DNA from: an uncultured Prevotella sp.
Lineage (GTDB): Bacteria; Bacteroidota; Bacteroidia; Bacteroidales; Bacteroidaceae
Assembly (NCBI GenBank): GCA_900554545.1
Contig: USHW01000016.1
Coordinates: 1 to 38,116 of the forward strand
DNA length: 38,116 bases
Direction of reading: 5' to 3'
Below, one piece after another: positions 23,347-30,253 of this stretch. A program made the position numbers and the translations under genes. The notes below the pieces were generated by a model that was given only the letters and a program-made list of their open reading frames with translations, ran no database searches and was not told the DNA's origin. Position 1 is the stretch's first letter. Every line of letters begins with the position of its first letter.

Positions 23347-23515
23347 TATCTCTCAACAAGCGTTTGCACACCTTCTTACTTCCATCCGGCCACTATGTAT
23401 GCCGCATCCGGGTACATCTTGACAATTGCCGGACGCCTCATTTGCAGCAAAATAAAAACAGGTCGTCAAGCGCCTTCACTTCGGAAGAACTGAGGTATGA
23501 CAGCCCTCAAATTGC
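23347..23515. other. Intergenic DNA after the tRNA terminator
   Basis: I see no gene, RNA or repeat here; short frames lack any protein signature. The remainder of the 700-base gap to 23997 is made of repeats listed separately. Confidence 0.5.
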
Positions 23516-23618
23516 AAAAGGCCATCAATTGATTTGCAAAAGGTCATGTTTTACACGATAAAAGGCCACCTTTTAGATTGTAAAAGGTGGCCTTTTGCAG
23601 TTCAATTGACCGTGTTTT
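23516..23618. repeat. 22-base-period palindrome array, copy C
   Basis: Five units begin at 23516, 23538, 23560, 23582 and 23604, exactly 22 bases apart. Units three and four (AAAAGGCCACCTTTT and AAAAGGTGGCCTTTT) are exact reverse complements. The last unit is degenerate (AATTGACCGTGTTTT) and runs directly into an AT-rich palindrome, as in copy D. The conserved tail is not visible next to this copy. Confidence 0.88.
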
Positions 23619-23750
23619 AAATTGAGAGTTGAGAATTGAGAACTGAAAGTCAGCGTTAAGCTAATGGATAATTGTGATTACTTTTGCCAAGAAACAACCT
23701 TAAAAGCAATCATAATTATCCATTCCCAATTTTCATTTCTCAACTTTCAA
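23619..23750. repeat. AT-rich palindrome, downstream of array C
   Basis: The left arm (AAATTGAGAGTTGAGAATTG and GGATAATTGTGATTAC) is largely complementary to the right (GCAATCATAATTATCC and CCCAATTTTCATTTCTCAAC). The same element stands after array D (26892-26996). MITE-like in shape, with no coding content. Confidence 0.7.
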
Positions 23751-23797
23751 AAAGGGAGGGAGCTTAATTACCCGTTTCCAATTAAACATAATTGAGG

Positions 23798-23917
23798 CAC
23801 TCGGTAATCGTCATGCCGCACGCCGATGCGGCATCCAGAAAACACAAATAGTGTCAGATAATGTTGGCTGCATACACTGGATGCCGCATCGGCGTGCGGC
23901 ATGACGATTACCGAGTG
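23798..23917. repeat. Long hairpin element H1
   Basis: Two perfect 41-base arms (23798-23838 and 23877-23917) flank a 38-base loop. The core word is GTCATGCCGCACGCCGATGC. A homologous element in the opposite orientation, with matching changes in both arms, is at 26605-26734. Confidence 0.9.
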
Positions 23918-23997
23918 TGTCGAATGAAAAGGGATTGACTGCCTATTATAAATCCAATCAATTACAAAACAAGAACAAAATAAAAACAAGTGCTTGT

Positions 23998-25137
23998 TTA
24001 GTTGAACGTCAGGCGGAATATTGTCAGCCCTTTTCCGCTGTCCTGCACAAGCTGTATCGTGCCGTTGCTCACCCTCATTATCTGCCTTGAAATAGACAGG
24101 CCAATGCCGCTGCCCTCCTTTTTCGTGGTAAAAAACGGGATGAAGATATGCGCCGCAACGTCGTCGGGGATAAGCCCTCCGTCGTCGGTCACGTCAATAA
24201 CCACGGCGTCGTCATCTCCCGTGTATGCCCTTATGCTTATGTGTCCGCCCTCGTTTGTGGCCTCGGCGGCGTTTTTCAGCAGGTTGGAAACAACGCGGCT
24301 AATCAGTCCTTCGTCGGCATATACCAGCAGGTCGTCAGGCATCACGTCCATATCTACGGTGCATCCCTCCTTCATCAGCGGTGCGGCAAGCCTCGCCATG
24401 CGTTCAACAAACGGCTTTACGTAAAACAGCTGCGGCACAGGTGCTGGCACATGGGTGAACTTGCGATAGTTCTCCACGAAGCGTACAAGCTCCCTGCCCG
24501 TGCGGTTTATCACCTCTAATTCCTCCCGTCGGCCGCCTCCGTCCTGCTTGAGCATCACGTCGCTGAGCGACACTATCGGCGTAATGGTGTTCATTATCTC
24601 GTGGGTCAGCACGCGGATTAGCTTCACCCACGAGTCAATTTCCTGATTGGCAAGCTCGCCCTTGATGTCGCTTATGGCGAGAATCCTCACCCTGCGGCCT
24701 TTCAGCGTGGTGTATGCGTCGCGCACCGACAGGCTTCCGAGCCTGTCCTGCACCTGGCTTATATGCGTAACGGCCTCCCTTCCAAGCAGTTTGTGGGCGG
24801 CGTTGTTGCTGCGCAACACTATGCCGCGCTCGTCGTCGAGCACCAATATACCGGTATCAACGGAGTCGATTATCAGCTCAAAGTATTTCTCGCGCTCCTT
24901 CTGTTCGTCCCTTGCGTGCTGCAGTATGTCCTTCACGCGGTTGAGCGAGGCGTTAAGCAGCTTGTCGTCACCGGTCTTTCCGCCCTCCGGGAAGCGGAAG
25001 GTGTAGTCGCCGTTGTCCAAGGCGTTGAAGAGGAAAAACACCTTCCTCACCGTCTGTCTGTACCTGCGCCACAGGCAAATGCAGGCCACGGCCAGCACGA
25101 CAGCCGCCGCAACGGGCGCAAAAACACTAAAGTCCAT
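23998..25137 (-). CDS. NtrB-like sensor histidine kinase
   Basis: The 379-residue kinase partners the NtrC-type regulator encoded just upstream. Residues 5-24 form the only membrane segment (FAPVAAAVVLAVACICLW), followed by a HAMP-like stretch and a PAS-like domain (about 85-165, YFELIIDSVDTGILVLDDER). The phosphorylated histidine lies in VLTHEIMNTITPIV (His179). The ATPase part holds NLLKNAAEA (Asn289), DVTDDGGLIP and GSGIGLSISRQIM (from 342). There is no periplasmic sensor domain, so it probably senses a cytoplasmic or membrane state. Its ATG lies inside the end of the regulator gene (11-base overlap), which points to coupled translation. It is divergent to tolC, its probable target operon. 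Confidence 0.94.
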   Translation of the reverse strand: MDFSVFAPVAAAVVLAVACICLWRRYRQTVRKVFFLFNALDNGDYTFRFPEGGKTGDDKLLNASLNRVKDILQHARDEQKEREKYFELIIDSVDTGILVLDDERGIVLRSNNAAHKLLGREAVTHISQVQDRLGSLSVRDAYTTLKGRRVRILAISDIKGELANQEIDSWVKLIRVLTHEIMNTITPIVSLSDVMLKQDGGGRREELEVINRTGRELVRFVENYRKFTHVPAPVPQLFYVKPFVERMARLAAPLMKEGCTVDMDVMPDDLLVYADEGLISRVVSNLLKNAAEATNEGGHISIRAYTGDDDAVVIDVTDDGGLIPDDVAAHIFIPFFTTKKEGSGIGLSISRQIMRVSNGTIQLVQDSGKGLTIFRLTFN

Positions 25138-26455
25138 ACTTCTTTATTTTGTTGTACAGCGTCTGCCTTGTCACCCCAAGCTTCGCCGCCACCTGCGAAA
25201 GGTTGCCACCGCAGTCGCGTATCGTCTTGCCGATAAGCCTGCTTTCCATCTCGTCGATGGTCTGTACCTCCTCCACCGACGTGCCATACACAGGCTTGTC
25301 GCCGCTTATGTCGTCGGCTCCTATCACCGTTCCGTCGCTAAGTATCACCGCTTTCTCCACCGCATGCTGCAGTTCGCGTATGTTGCCGAACCACGGTTGC
25401 GCCTTCATCTTTTGTTCTGCGGCAGGCGAAAAGTCCATTTCCGGCTTGTTGTACATGGCGGCATAGCGTCCGAGAAAGAGCCTTGCCAACGCCGGAATGT
25501 CCTCGCTGCGCTCGCGCAACGGCGGCAGGTGCAGGTGTATCGTGTTGATGCGGTAGAGCAAATCCTCGCGGAACTCGCCCCGGGCAACCATCTGTCCGAG
25601 GTCGCGGTTTGTCGCACAAATCAGCCTTACGTCAATGGGTATGGCCTTGCTGCCGCCCACCCGCACTATGCTTCGCCGTTGCAGGGCGGTCAACAGCTTT
25701 GCCTGCAAGGCGTAGCCGAGGTTTCCTATCTCGTCGAGAAACAGCGTCCCACCGTCGGCCAGCTCGAATTTTCCGGGCTTGTCGGCCTTTGCGTCGGTGA
25801 ACGCTCCTTTCACATGGCCGAACAGTTCACTTTCAAACAAAGTGTCGGTTATCGCTCCCATGTCCACCGGCAGCATCTTCGCGCCGCTGCGTTGCGACAG
25901 TCTGTGTATCTCGTTGGCAAGAACCTCCTTGCCCGTACCGTTCTCGCCGGTTATCAGTATGTTGGCATCAGTCGCCGCAACCTTCTCAACCATGGCCTTA
26001 AGGTCGAGCATGCGCGGCGACGTTCCCCACACCATGTGGCTCTCGCTACTGTCGGCCTTGCCCTTGTCGCCCATCGTTTTGCGGTAGGCGTCAGTCAGGA
26101 CGGACAGCAGCTTGTCGTTGTCAAACGGCTTCACCACGAAGTCCGCCGCGCCCTCTTTCAGTCCTGTAACGGCCAGTTCGATGTCGGCGTAGGCCGTAAA
26201 GAGCACCACCTGCGCCTGCGGCCTCAGCTTCTTGATTTGCCGCAGCCAGTACAGGCCCTCGTTGCCGCTGTTAACGCCGCTTTGGAAGTTCATGTCGAGC
26301 AGCACCACGTCGGGCTTGTCCTCTCGCAGCCTCGCCGGAATGTTGTTAGGATTAGCCACGGCCACGATGTGCTCGAACGTGTCGTCAAGCAGCATCTTCA
26401 CCGTAGAAAGTATGTTGCGGTTGTCGTCCGCAATAAGTATTGTTCCCTGTTTCAT
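25127..26455 (-). CDS. NtrC-family sigma-54-dependent response regulator
   Basis: The 442-residue activator has a receiver domain (1-125) with Asp9-Asp10 region ILIADDN, phosphoacceptor Asp54 in VVLLDMNF and Lys109. The central AAA+ domain carries Walker A GENGTGKE (170-177), the sigma-54 contact loop GAFTDA (217-222, usually GAFTGA), Walker B GTLFLDEIG (236-244) and RFREDLLYR-type sequence (GEFREDLLYRIN). The C-terminal Fis-type helix-turn-helix is GGNLSQVAAKLGVTRQTLYNKIKK (416-439). It should open sigma-54 promoters when phosphorylated by the adjacent kinase. The neighbouring tolC has such a promoter and two palindromic sites upstream, so that operon is the likely target. Confidence 0.96.
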   Translation of the reverse strand: MKQGTILIADDNRNILSTVKMLLDDTFEHIVAVANPNNIPARLREDKPDVVLLDMNFQSGVNSGNEGLYWLRQIKKLRPQAQVVLFTAYADIELAVTGLKEGAADFVVKPFDNDKLLSVLTDAYRKTMGDKGKADSSESHMVWGTSPRMLDLKAMVEKVAATDANILITGENGTGKEVLANEIHRLSQRSGAKMLPVDMGAITDTLFESELFGHVKGAFTDAKADKPGKFELADGGTLFLDEIGNLGYALQAKLLTALQRRSIVRVGGSKAIPIDVRLICATNRDLGQMVARGEFREDLLYRINTIHLHLPPLRERSEDIPALARLFLGRYAAMYNKPEMDFSPAAEQKMKAQPWFGNIRELQHAVEKAVILSDGTVIGADDISGDKPVYGTSVEEVQTIDEMESRLIGKTIRDCGGNLSQVAAKLGVTRQTLYNKIKKYGL

Positions 26456-26462
26456 CGCTATG

Positions 26463-26493
26463 CAAAAGTAATCTGTTATGGCGAAACAAGCAA
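26463..26493 (-). promoter_or_regulatory. Candidate promoter of the regulator-kinase pair
   Basis: On the minus strand TTG (26493-26491), 20 bases and TACTTTTG (26470-26463). The start would fall only a few bases before the ATG at 26455, implying a nearly leaderless transcript, so either the call or the start may be off. Confidence 0.4.
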
Positions 26494-26604
26494 GCGGTTG
26501 GTTGTTTTTTAGGCAATTTTGTTTTATCCGAAATCACCTTAGTGGCGACTTTTTATTTAATGTGAAGGCTTTAAGGCTGCATTCTGAACATTGTATCTTC
26601 CAAG

Positions 26605-26734
26605 TGAGGCTCTCGGTAGTTGTCATTCCGCGCTCCGACGCGGAATCCAGTGTTTGCAATTTGCATCATTTGACATTGCTAATGTCATCTGGATTCCGCG
26701 TCGGAGCGCGGAATGACAACTACCGAGTGCCTCA
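26605..26734. repeat. Long hairpin element H2
   Basis: Arms of 46 bases (26605-26650 and 26689-26734) with one mismatch enclose a 38-base loop, the same loop length as H1. The core is GTCATTCCGCGCTCCGACGC. Read on the other strand, 23 of 38 loop bases match H1, so the two elements are homologous and inverted with respect to each other. Confidence 0.9.
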
Positions 26735-26770
26735 TTTGAATACAGGTTACTCGCCGATTAAGCGTTTAAT

Positions 26771-26891
26771 CGTAATCATCTGAAAATCAACACATTACCA
26801 ACACTCTTGCAAAAGACCGTCTTTTAGCCTCTAAAAGGTGGCCTTTTAGCGTGCAAAAGGCCACCTTTTGCAATGCGATTTGCCGTCTTTT
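26771..26891 (-). repeat. 22-base-period palindrome array, copy D, with tail
   Basis: Units begin at 26811, 26833, 26855 and 26877. Units two and three (AAAAGGTGGCCTTTT, AAAAGGCCACCTTTT) are reverse complements. On the minus strand the element starts with GGCAAATCGCATTGC and, beyond the array, the tail reads GTAATGTGTTGATTTTCAGA (26798-26779), a diverged form of the tail in copies E-G. Confidence 0.88.
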
Positions 26892-26996
26892 AAATTGAGA
26901 GTTGATAATTGATAATGAATAATTATGATTTGCTTTGTTTGCTGACAGCCTTGAAGGTAATCATAATTATCCATTCCCAACTCTCAATTCTCCATT
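26892..26996. repeat. AT-rich palindrome, next to array D
   Basis: AAATTGAGAGTTGATAATTG and AATAATTATGATT on the left pair with AATCATAATTATCC and CCCAACTCTCAATTCTCC on the right. It is the second copy of the element at 23619-23750, in the same position relative to its array. Confidence 0.7.
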
Positions 26997-27015
26997 AAAC
27001 AAGAACTTCATTTTC

Positions 27016-27054
27016 TGTCTAATAATTAACCACCAGTTGTCTAATAATTAGACA
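27016..27054 (+). promoter_or_regulatory. Predicted activator sites upstream of the tolC sigma-54 promoter
   Basis: Site 2 is a perfect palindrome TGTCTAATAATTAGACA (27038-27054). Site 1 repeats its left part, TGTCTAATAATTA (27016-27028). Their centres are 22 bases (two helical turns) apart and 65-90 bases before the -24 element, the usual place for NtrC-type enhancers. A weaker CTAATAATCA lies at 27084-27093. Confidence 0.65.
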
Positions 27055-27108
27055 GTGGCCACGGGACGCTTTTTATGTAACGACCTAATAATCAGCGGAT
27101 TAGTTGTT

Positions 27109-27125
27109 TTGGCACGCTTTTGGCA
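27109..27125 (+). promoter_or_regulatory. Sigma-54 promoter of the tolC operon
   Basis: TTGGCACGCTTTTGGCA matches the consensus TTGGCACG-N4-TTGCA in all but one base. GG (27111-27112) and GC (27123-27124) are spaced correctly for -24/-12. The expected start, near 27136, is only three bases before the tolC ATG at 27139. Confidence 0.75.
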
Positions 27126-27138
27126 TTATAATCAGTGT

Positions 27139-28467
27139 ATGAATAATAAACTTTCCATAATACTCTTGAGCCTCGCCGCACCTGCCGTGGCGGCCGCCCA
27201 ACAGGCGTGGAGCATCGACCGGTGCGTCAGCTACGCCTTGGAGCACGCCACGGAGGTGAAGAGGCAACGCATAGAGCAGAAGCAGGCAGGTGTTGACTAC
27301 AACACTGCCATCCTTGGTTTCCTGCCCCAACTGTCGGCGCAAGTCGGCGGACAGTACAACTGGGGACGTAACATCGACCCTGAAACCAATACATATAATA
27401 ATGTGACAACGTTCAACAACTACTACCAGCTTACGGCCTCCATGCCGCTGTTTGACGGCGGACAGACGTGGAATGCCATGCGCAGGGCGCGGCTGTCAAA
27501 GCGCTCTTCGGCCTCAGCCGTGCAGAAGGCGCGTGACGACAAGACCATAGACGTTATGCAGAAGTTCGTTGAAGCGGTGTACGCAATCAAGTCGATAGAA
27601 CTCATGCAGGAGAAACTTGACGACTCGCAGGCCCTGCTCCGCAAAACGCAACGTCTGTACGAGCTTGGCGAAAAGAGCCGCCCCGACGTGGTGCAGATGG
27701 AGAGCCAGGTGGCCGAGGACGACTACAACCTGCTTCACCAGCGCAACCTCGCGCGCACGGCTCTCCTCTCCCTCAAGTCGGCCATGAACTATCCCGGCGC
27801 CGACTCGCTGCAGCTCGACCCCTCGCTCACGTCAAGGCACGCCGTGATACCGCGCCATGAGTCCATCGACTACTCCACAATCGCCGCGAAACCCGATGTG
27901 ACCTTGGCCGAGGCTGAGGCGCAGAAGGCTCGCTTAGACTGGAAAATACAGCGTGCTTCACTGCTTCCCTCGCTCTATCTCGGCGGCGGCGTGTCTACAA
28001 GTTACTACAAGAACCTGTCCAACGGCATGGCGGTTGACGGCTTCCGGGCGCAGACGCGCAACAACCTTGGTGAATACCTGTACGTCACTTTGTCGATACC
28101 TATCTTCTCGGCAAGCGACTGGCGGAGCGTGAAACGCGCCAAGGCCGACTACAACATAGCGCGCCTGGACGTGGAAGACGCGCGCCGCAAGCTGGAAGAC
28201 GACGCCCGGCAGGCCGTAACCGACTATGAGGGATATGTCCGCGAGGAGCGTCAGATGAGGCGGAAGGTGGCCTCCGACTCGTTGGCCTACCGCCTGTCAT
28301 ACCGCAAGTACGAGGAAGGTATGCTCTCGACGTTCGACCTTCACGAGTCGTCACAAACCTATCTTGAAAGCCGCATCACTCTGCTGCAAATGCAGATGAT
28401 GGTAGCAATAAAGCAAAGACTTGTCAATTATTACATCAACAACGAACCGTTATGGGATGTTCAATAA
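27139..28467 (+). CDS. TolC-family outer membrane efflux protein
   Basis: The product forms the outer-membrane channel of an export system. The 442-residue protein begins MNNKLSIILLSLAAPAVAAAQQ, a signal peptide; the frame is open further upstream (GTG at 27055), but that would precede the promoter. The mature part has the long alternating helix and strand pattern of TolC, with two related halves (AVSYALEHATEVKRQRIEQKQAGVD-like segments near the start, and ARRKLEDDARQAVTDYEGYVREERQ near 345). Polar strands around YYQLTASMPLF and YLYVTLSIPIF are the two beta-barrel repeats. It is the first gene of the operon with the HlyD-type adaptor and permeases, and its sigma-54 promoter is described separately. 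Confidence 0.93.
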   Translation: MNNKLSIILLSLAAPAVAAAQQAWSIDRCVSYALEHATEVKRQRIEQKQAGVDYNTAILGFLPQLSAQVGGQYNWGRNIDPETNTYNNVTTFNNYYQLTASMPLFDGGQTWNAMRRARLSKRSSASAVQKARDDKTIDVMQKFVEAVYAIKSIELMQEKLDDSQALLRKTQRLYELGEKSRPDVVQMESQVAEDDYNLLHQRNLARTALLSLKSAMNYPGADSLQLDPSLTSRHAVIPRHESIDYSTIAAKPDVTLAEAEAQKARLDWKIQRASLLPSLYLGGGVSTSYYKNLSNGMAVDGFRAQTRNNLGEYLYVTLSIPIFSASDWRSVKRAKADYNIARLDVEDARRKLEDDARQAVTDYEGYVREERQMRRKVASDSLAYRLSYRKYEEGMLSTFDLHESSQTYLESRITLLQMQMMVAIKQRLVNYYINNEPLWDVQ

Positions 28468-28505
28468 ATTATGTCGAGGCGATTTTTTCAATTTTAGCGA
28501 GTGCC

Positions 28506-28564
28506 AGTTTGCAAGCCGAAGAGGGAGTATAGTGGGCTATACGACCAATGAGGCTTGGCAAAGT
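28506..28564. repeat. Nested inverted repeat between tolC and the adaptor gene
   Basis: AGTTTGCAAGCC (28506-28517) pairs with GGCTTGGCAAAGT (28552-28564). Inside it GTATAG/CTATAC (28527-28532, 28537-28542) forms a second hairpin with a TGGG loop. A small open frame across the region (28421-28606) has no protein character. It could be a processing site or a small mobile remnant. Confidence 0.5.
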
Positions 28565-28648
28565 GACACCGATAAAATTAAAAAGCGACCGAAATATAAA
28601 GATTAAACATTCCATTAAGGTTAAAAACAGAATTTATAGAACATCCCT

Positions 28649-29902
28649 ATGGACATCAAATTAGAGAAAAAGAAGTACGTTATACCGAAAAGATACCGCC
28701 CGTTGGCCGTCGGCGGCGTGTTCGTCGTAGCCGTATTGGCGTGGCTCGCGTTTGGAAACTTCTCGTCGACGCTGCGCGTTGACCGCCGCGGACTTAGCAT
28801 AGGCGACGTAAGGAACGCACAGTTTGACGACTATGTGAGTGTCGATGGCAACGTAGTACCCATCCAAGTGGTGCAGATTTCGCCCGAAGAGGGCGGCGTA
28901 GTGCTTGAAAAGGTGGTAGAGGAAGGCGCCCACGTGAAGAAGGGCGATGTCATTGTGCGCCTCAACAATTCCAATCTTGACCTTGAAATACTCAACGCCG
29001 AGAGCGAGCTTGCAGAGAAACAGAACATGCTTAGGAGTACGCAGCTGTCAATGGAGCAGGACAACCTCAACAACCGCAACGAGGCTTTGCAGCTCAAGAT
29101 GGACGTTCAGACAAAGCGTCGCGCCTACAATCATCAGGCAGCTCTGCAAAAGGAGGAGCTGAACTCGCGCGAAGAGTACCTTAAAGCGAAAGAAGACTAT
29201 GAGCTGGCGGTGCAGAAAGAGGAGCTGATACAGCAGCGTTTGAAGAAGACCAACGAGCTTAACCGCTCGCAAGTGGCGCAGATGACGGGCGACCTGGCCT
29301 CGATGCGCAAGAACGTAGAGCTGGTGCGCCAGCGCAAGGAGAAACTTGACGTGCGCTCGACCATTGACGGCGAAGTGGGACTTCTTGACGTTGAGCTTGG
29401 CCAAAGCATATCGCCGGGGCAGAAAATCGGGGTAATAAACGACCTTAGCGACTACAAGGTGGAGGCGCAGGTTGACGAACACTACATCGACCGCGTGCAT
29501 ACGGGCCTCTCGGCCACGTTTGAACAGAACGGCAAGAAGTACCAGCTGCGTGTGCGCAAGGTGTTCCCGGAGGTGCGTGAGGGGCGTTTCAAGATTGACT
29601 TCGTGTTCAACGGCGAACGACCGAAGAACATCCGAACCGGCCAGACGTATTACGTCGACCTGCAATTAGGCGAAGCCAAGAAGGCCGTCATCATACCCAA
29701 AGGCACGTTCTACAGCGTAACCGGCGGCTCGTGGATATTCGTTCTCGACAAAGACGGCCGCAAGGCGTACCGCCGAAAGATACGCATAGGGCGCCAGAAC
29801 CCACAGTACTACGAGGTGCTTGAAGGGCTTGAGCCGGGCGAAAAGGTGATAGTCAGCGGCTACGAGAGCTACAAGGACAACGAGATACTGGTGTTGGAAT
29901 AG
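28649..29902 (+). CDS. HlyD/MFP-family periplasmic adaptor
   Basis: The 417-residue adaptor links the inner-membrane permease to the TolC channel. It has one membrane anchor (about residues 19-38, PLAVGGVFVVAVLAWLAF). The lipoyl-like half motif GVVLEKVVEEGAHVKKGDVIVRL (about 84-106) is followed by a long coiled coil (about 108-230). The second half motif is VRSTIDGEVGLLDVELGQSISPGQKIGVI (about 235-263). The beta-barrel part includes YKVEAQVDEHYIDRVHTG, and the C-terminal part has YRRKIRIGRQNPQYYEVLEGLEPGEKVIVSGY. Length and order are those of MacA-type adaptors. It is separated from tolC by 181 bases containing a nested hairpin, and is followed by the permeases after a 351-base gap. Confidence 0.94.
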   Translation: MDIKLEKKKYVIPKRYRPLAVGGVFVVAVLAWLAFGNFSSTLRVDRRGLSIGDVRNAQFDDYVSVDGNVVPIQVVQISPEEGGVVLEKVVEEGAHVKKGDVIVRLNNSNLDLEILNAESELAEKQNMLRSTQLSMEQDNLNNRNEALQLKMDVQTKRRAYNHQAALQKEELNSREEYLKAKEDYELAVQKEELIQQRLKKTNELNRSQVAQMTGDLASMRKNVELVRQRKEKLDVRSTIDGEVGLLDVELGQSISPGQKIGVINDLSDYKVEAQVDEHYIDRVHTGLSATFEQNGKKYQLRVRKVFPEVREGRFKIDFVFNGERPKNIRTGQTYYVDLQLGEAKKAVIIPKGTFYSVTGGSWIFVLDKDGRKAYRRKIRIGRQNPQYYEVLEGLEPGEKVIVSGYESYKDNEILVLE

Positions 29903-30015
29903 GGCTGACACCCACCCCAGCCCTCCCGAAGGGAGGGAGCTTAAAATGCCTCGAGGTGTAGCGCATAAGGCGTATCAGACCCATTTGTCCCATCATGCTT
30001 AGCTGCTCATTTCAC
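29903..30015. other. Intergenic DNA after the adaptor gene, with CCTCCC hairpin
   Basis: CCCTCCCGAAGGGAGGGAGC (about 29922-29941) forms a short GC-rich hairpin of the same style as the CCTCCCCGAGGGGAGG repeats further on. No gene is seen. Confidence 0.5.
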
Positions 30016-30135
30016 AAAAGGTAGCCTTTTAGAAACCAAAACACGGTCTTTTAGGCGGTAAAAGGCCACCTTTTAGAAGCCAAAAGATGGCCTTTTACAG
30101 CACCGCTCGTAACATATTGACTATCAAACGATTAC
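30016..30135 (+). repeat. 22-base-period palindrome array, copy E, with tail
   Basis: Four units begin at 30016, 30038, 30060 and 30082 (AAAAGGTAGCCTTTT, AAAACACGGTCTTTT, AAAAGGCCACCTTTT, AAAAGATGGCCTTTT), with spacers AGAAACC, AGGCGGT and AGAAGCC. The tail CGTAACATATTGACTATCAA lies at 30108-30127 and continues ACGATTAC to 30135. It lies upstream of the first permease. Confidence 0.9.
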
Positions 30136-30164
30136 AAACCACCCAACAAACAACTGCAAACCTC

Positions 30165-30250
30165 ACCGTAAAACCTCATAACCCTACAACCGCATAACCC
30201 CAAAACATACCGTAAAACCCCATAACCCAACAACCGTATAACCCCAAACA
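30165..30250 (+). repeat. G-poor tandem repeat before the first permease
   Basis: Two copies of a 44-base unit beginning ACCGTAAAACCYCATAACCC start at 30165 and 30209. One more related copy lies at 35725-35765, before the third permease. The strand has almost no G. It forms the DNA directly before the ATG at 30254 and probably part of the leader. Confidence 0.65.
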
Positions 30251-30253
30251 ACC

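Noticed and set aside
23516..23618. The 22-base arrays as CRISPR
   Set aside because: Spacers are 7 bases, units are 15 bases and vary, there are only four or five units, several arrays are spread around the window, and no cas gene is present.
23768..23989. Small minus-strand frame over hairpin H1
   Set aside because: It is translated from the two arms of the hairpin, which gives protein-like but spurious sequence.
24050..26455. GAFTDA in place of GAFTGA as evidence of an inactive sigma-54 activator
   Set aside because: Variation at this position occurs in related Bacteroidetes regulators as far as I know, and a matching sigma-54 promoter lies next door.
25013..26512. 499-codon plus-strand frame opposite the regulator gene
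   Set aside because: It overlaps the clear NtrC-type regulator in full and has His/Arg/Val-rich composition typical of antisense frames.
28421..28606. Small 61-codon frame overlapping the end of tolC
   Set aside because: It overlaps tolC, has no motif and covers a hairpin region, so coding is not supported.
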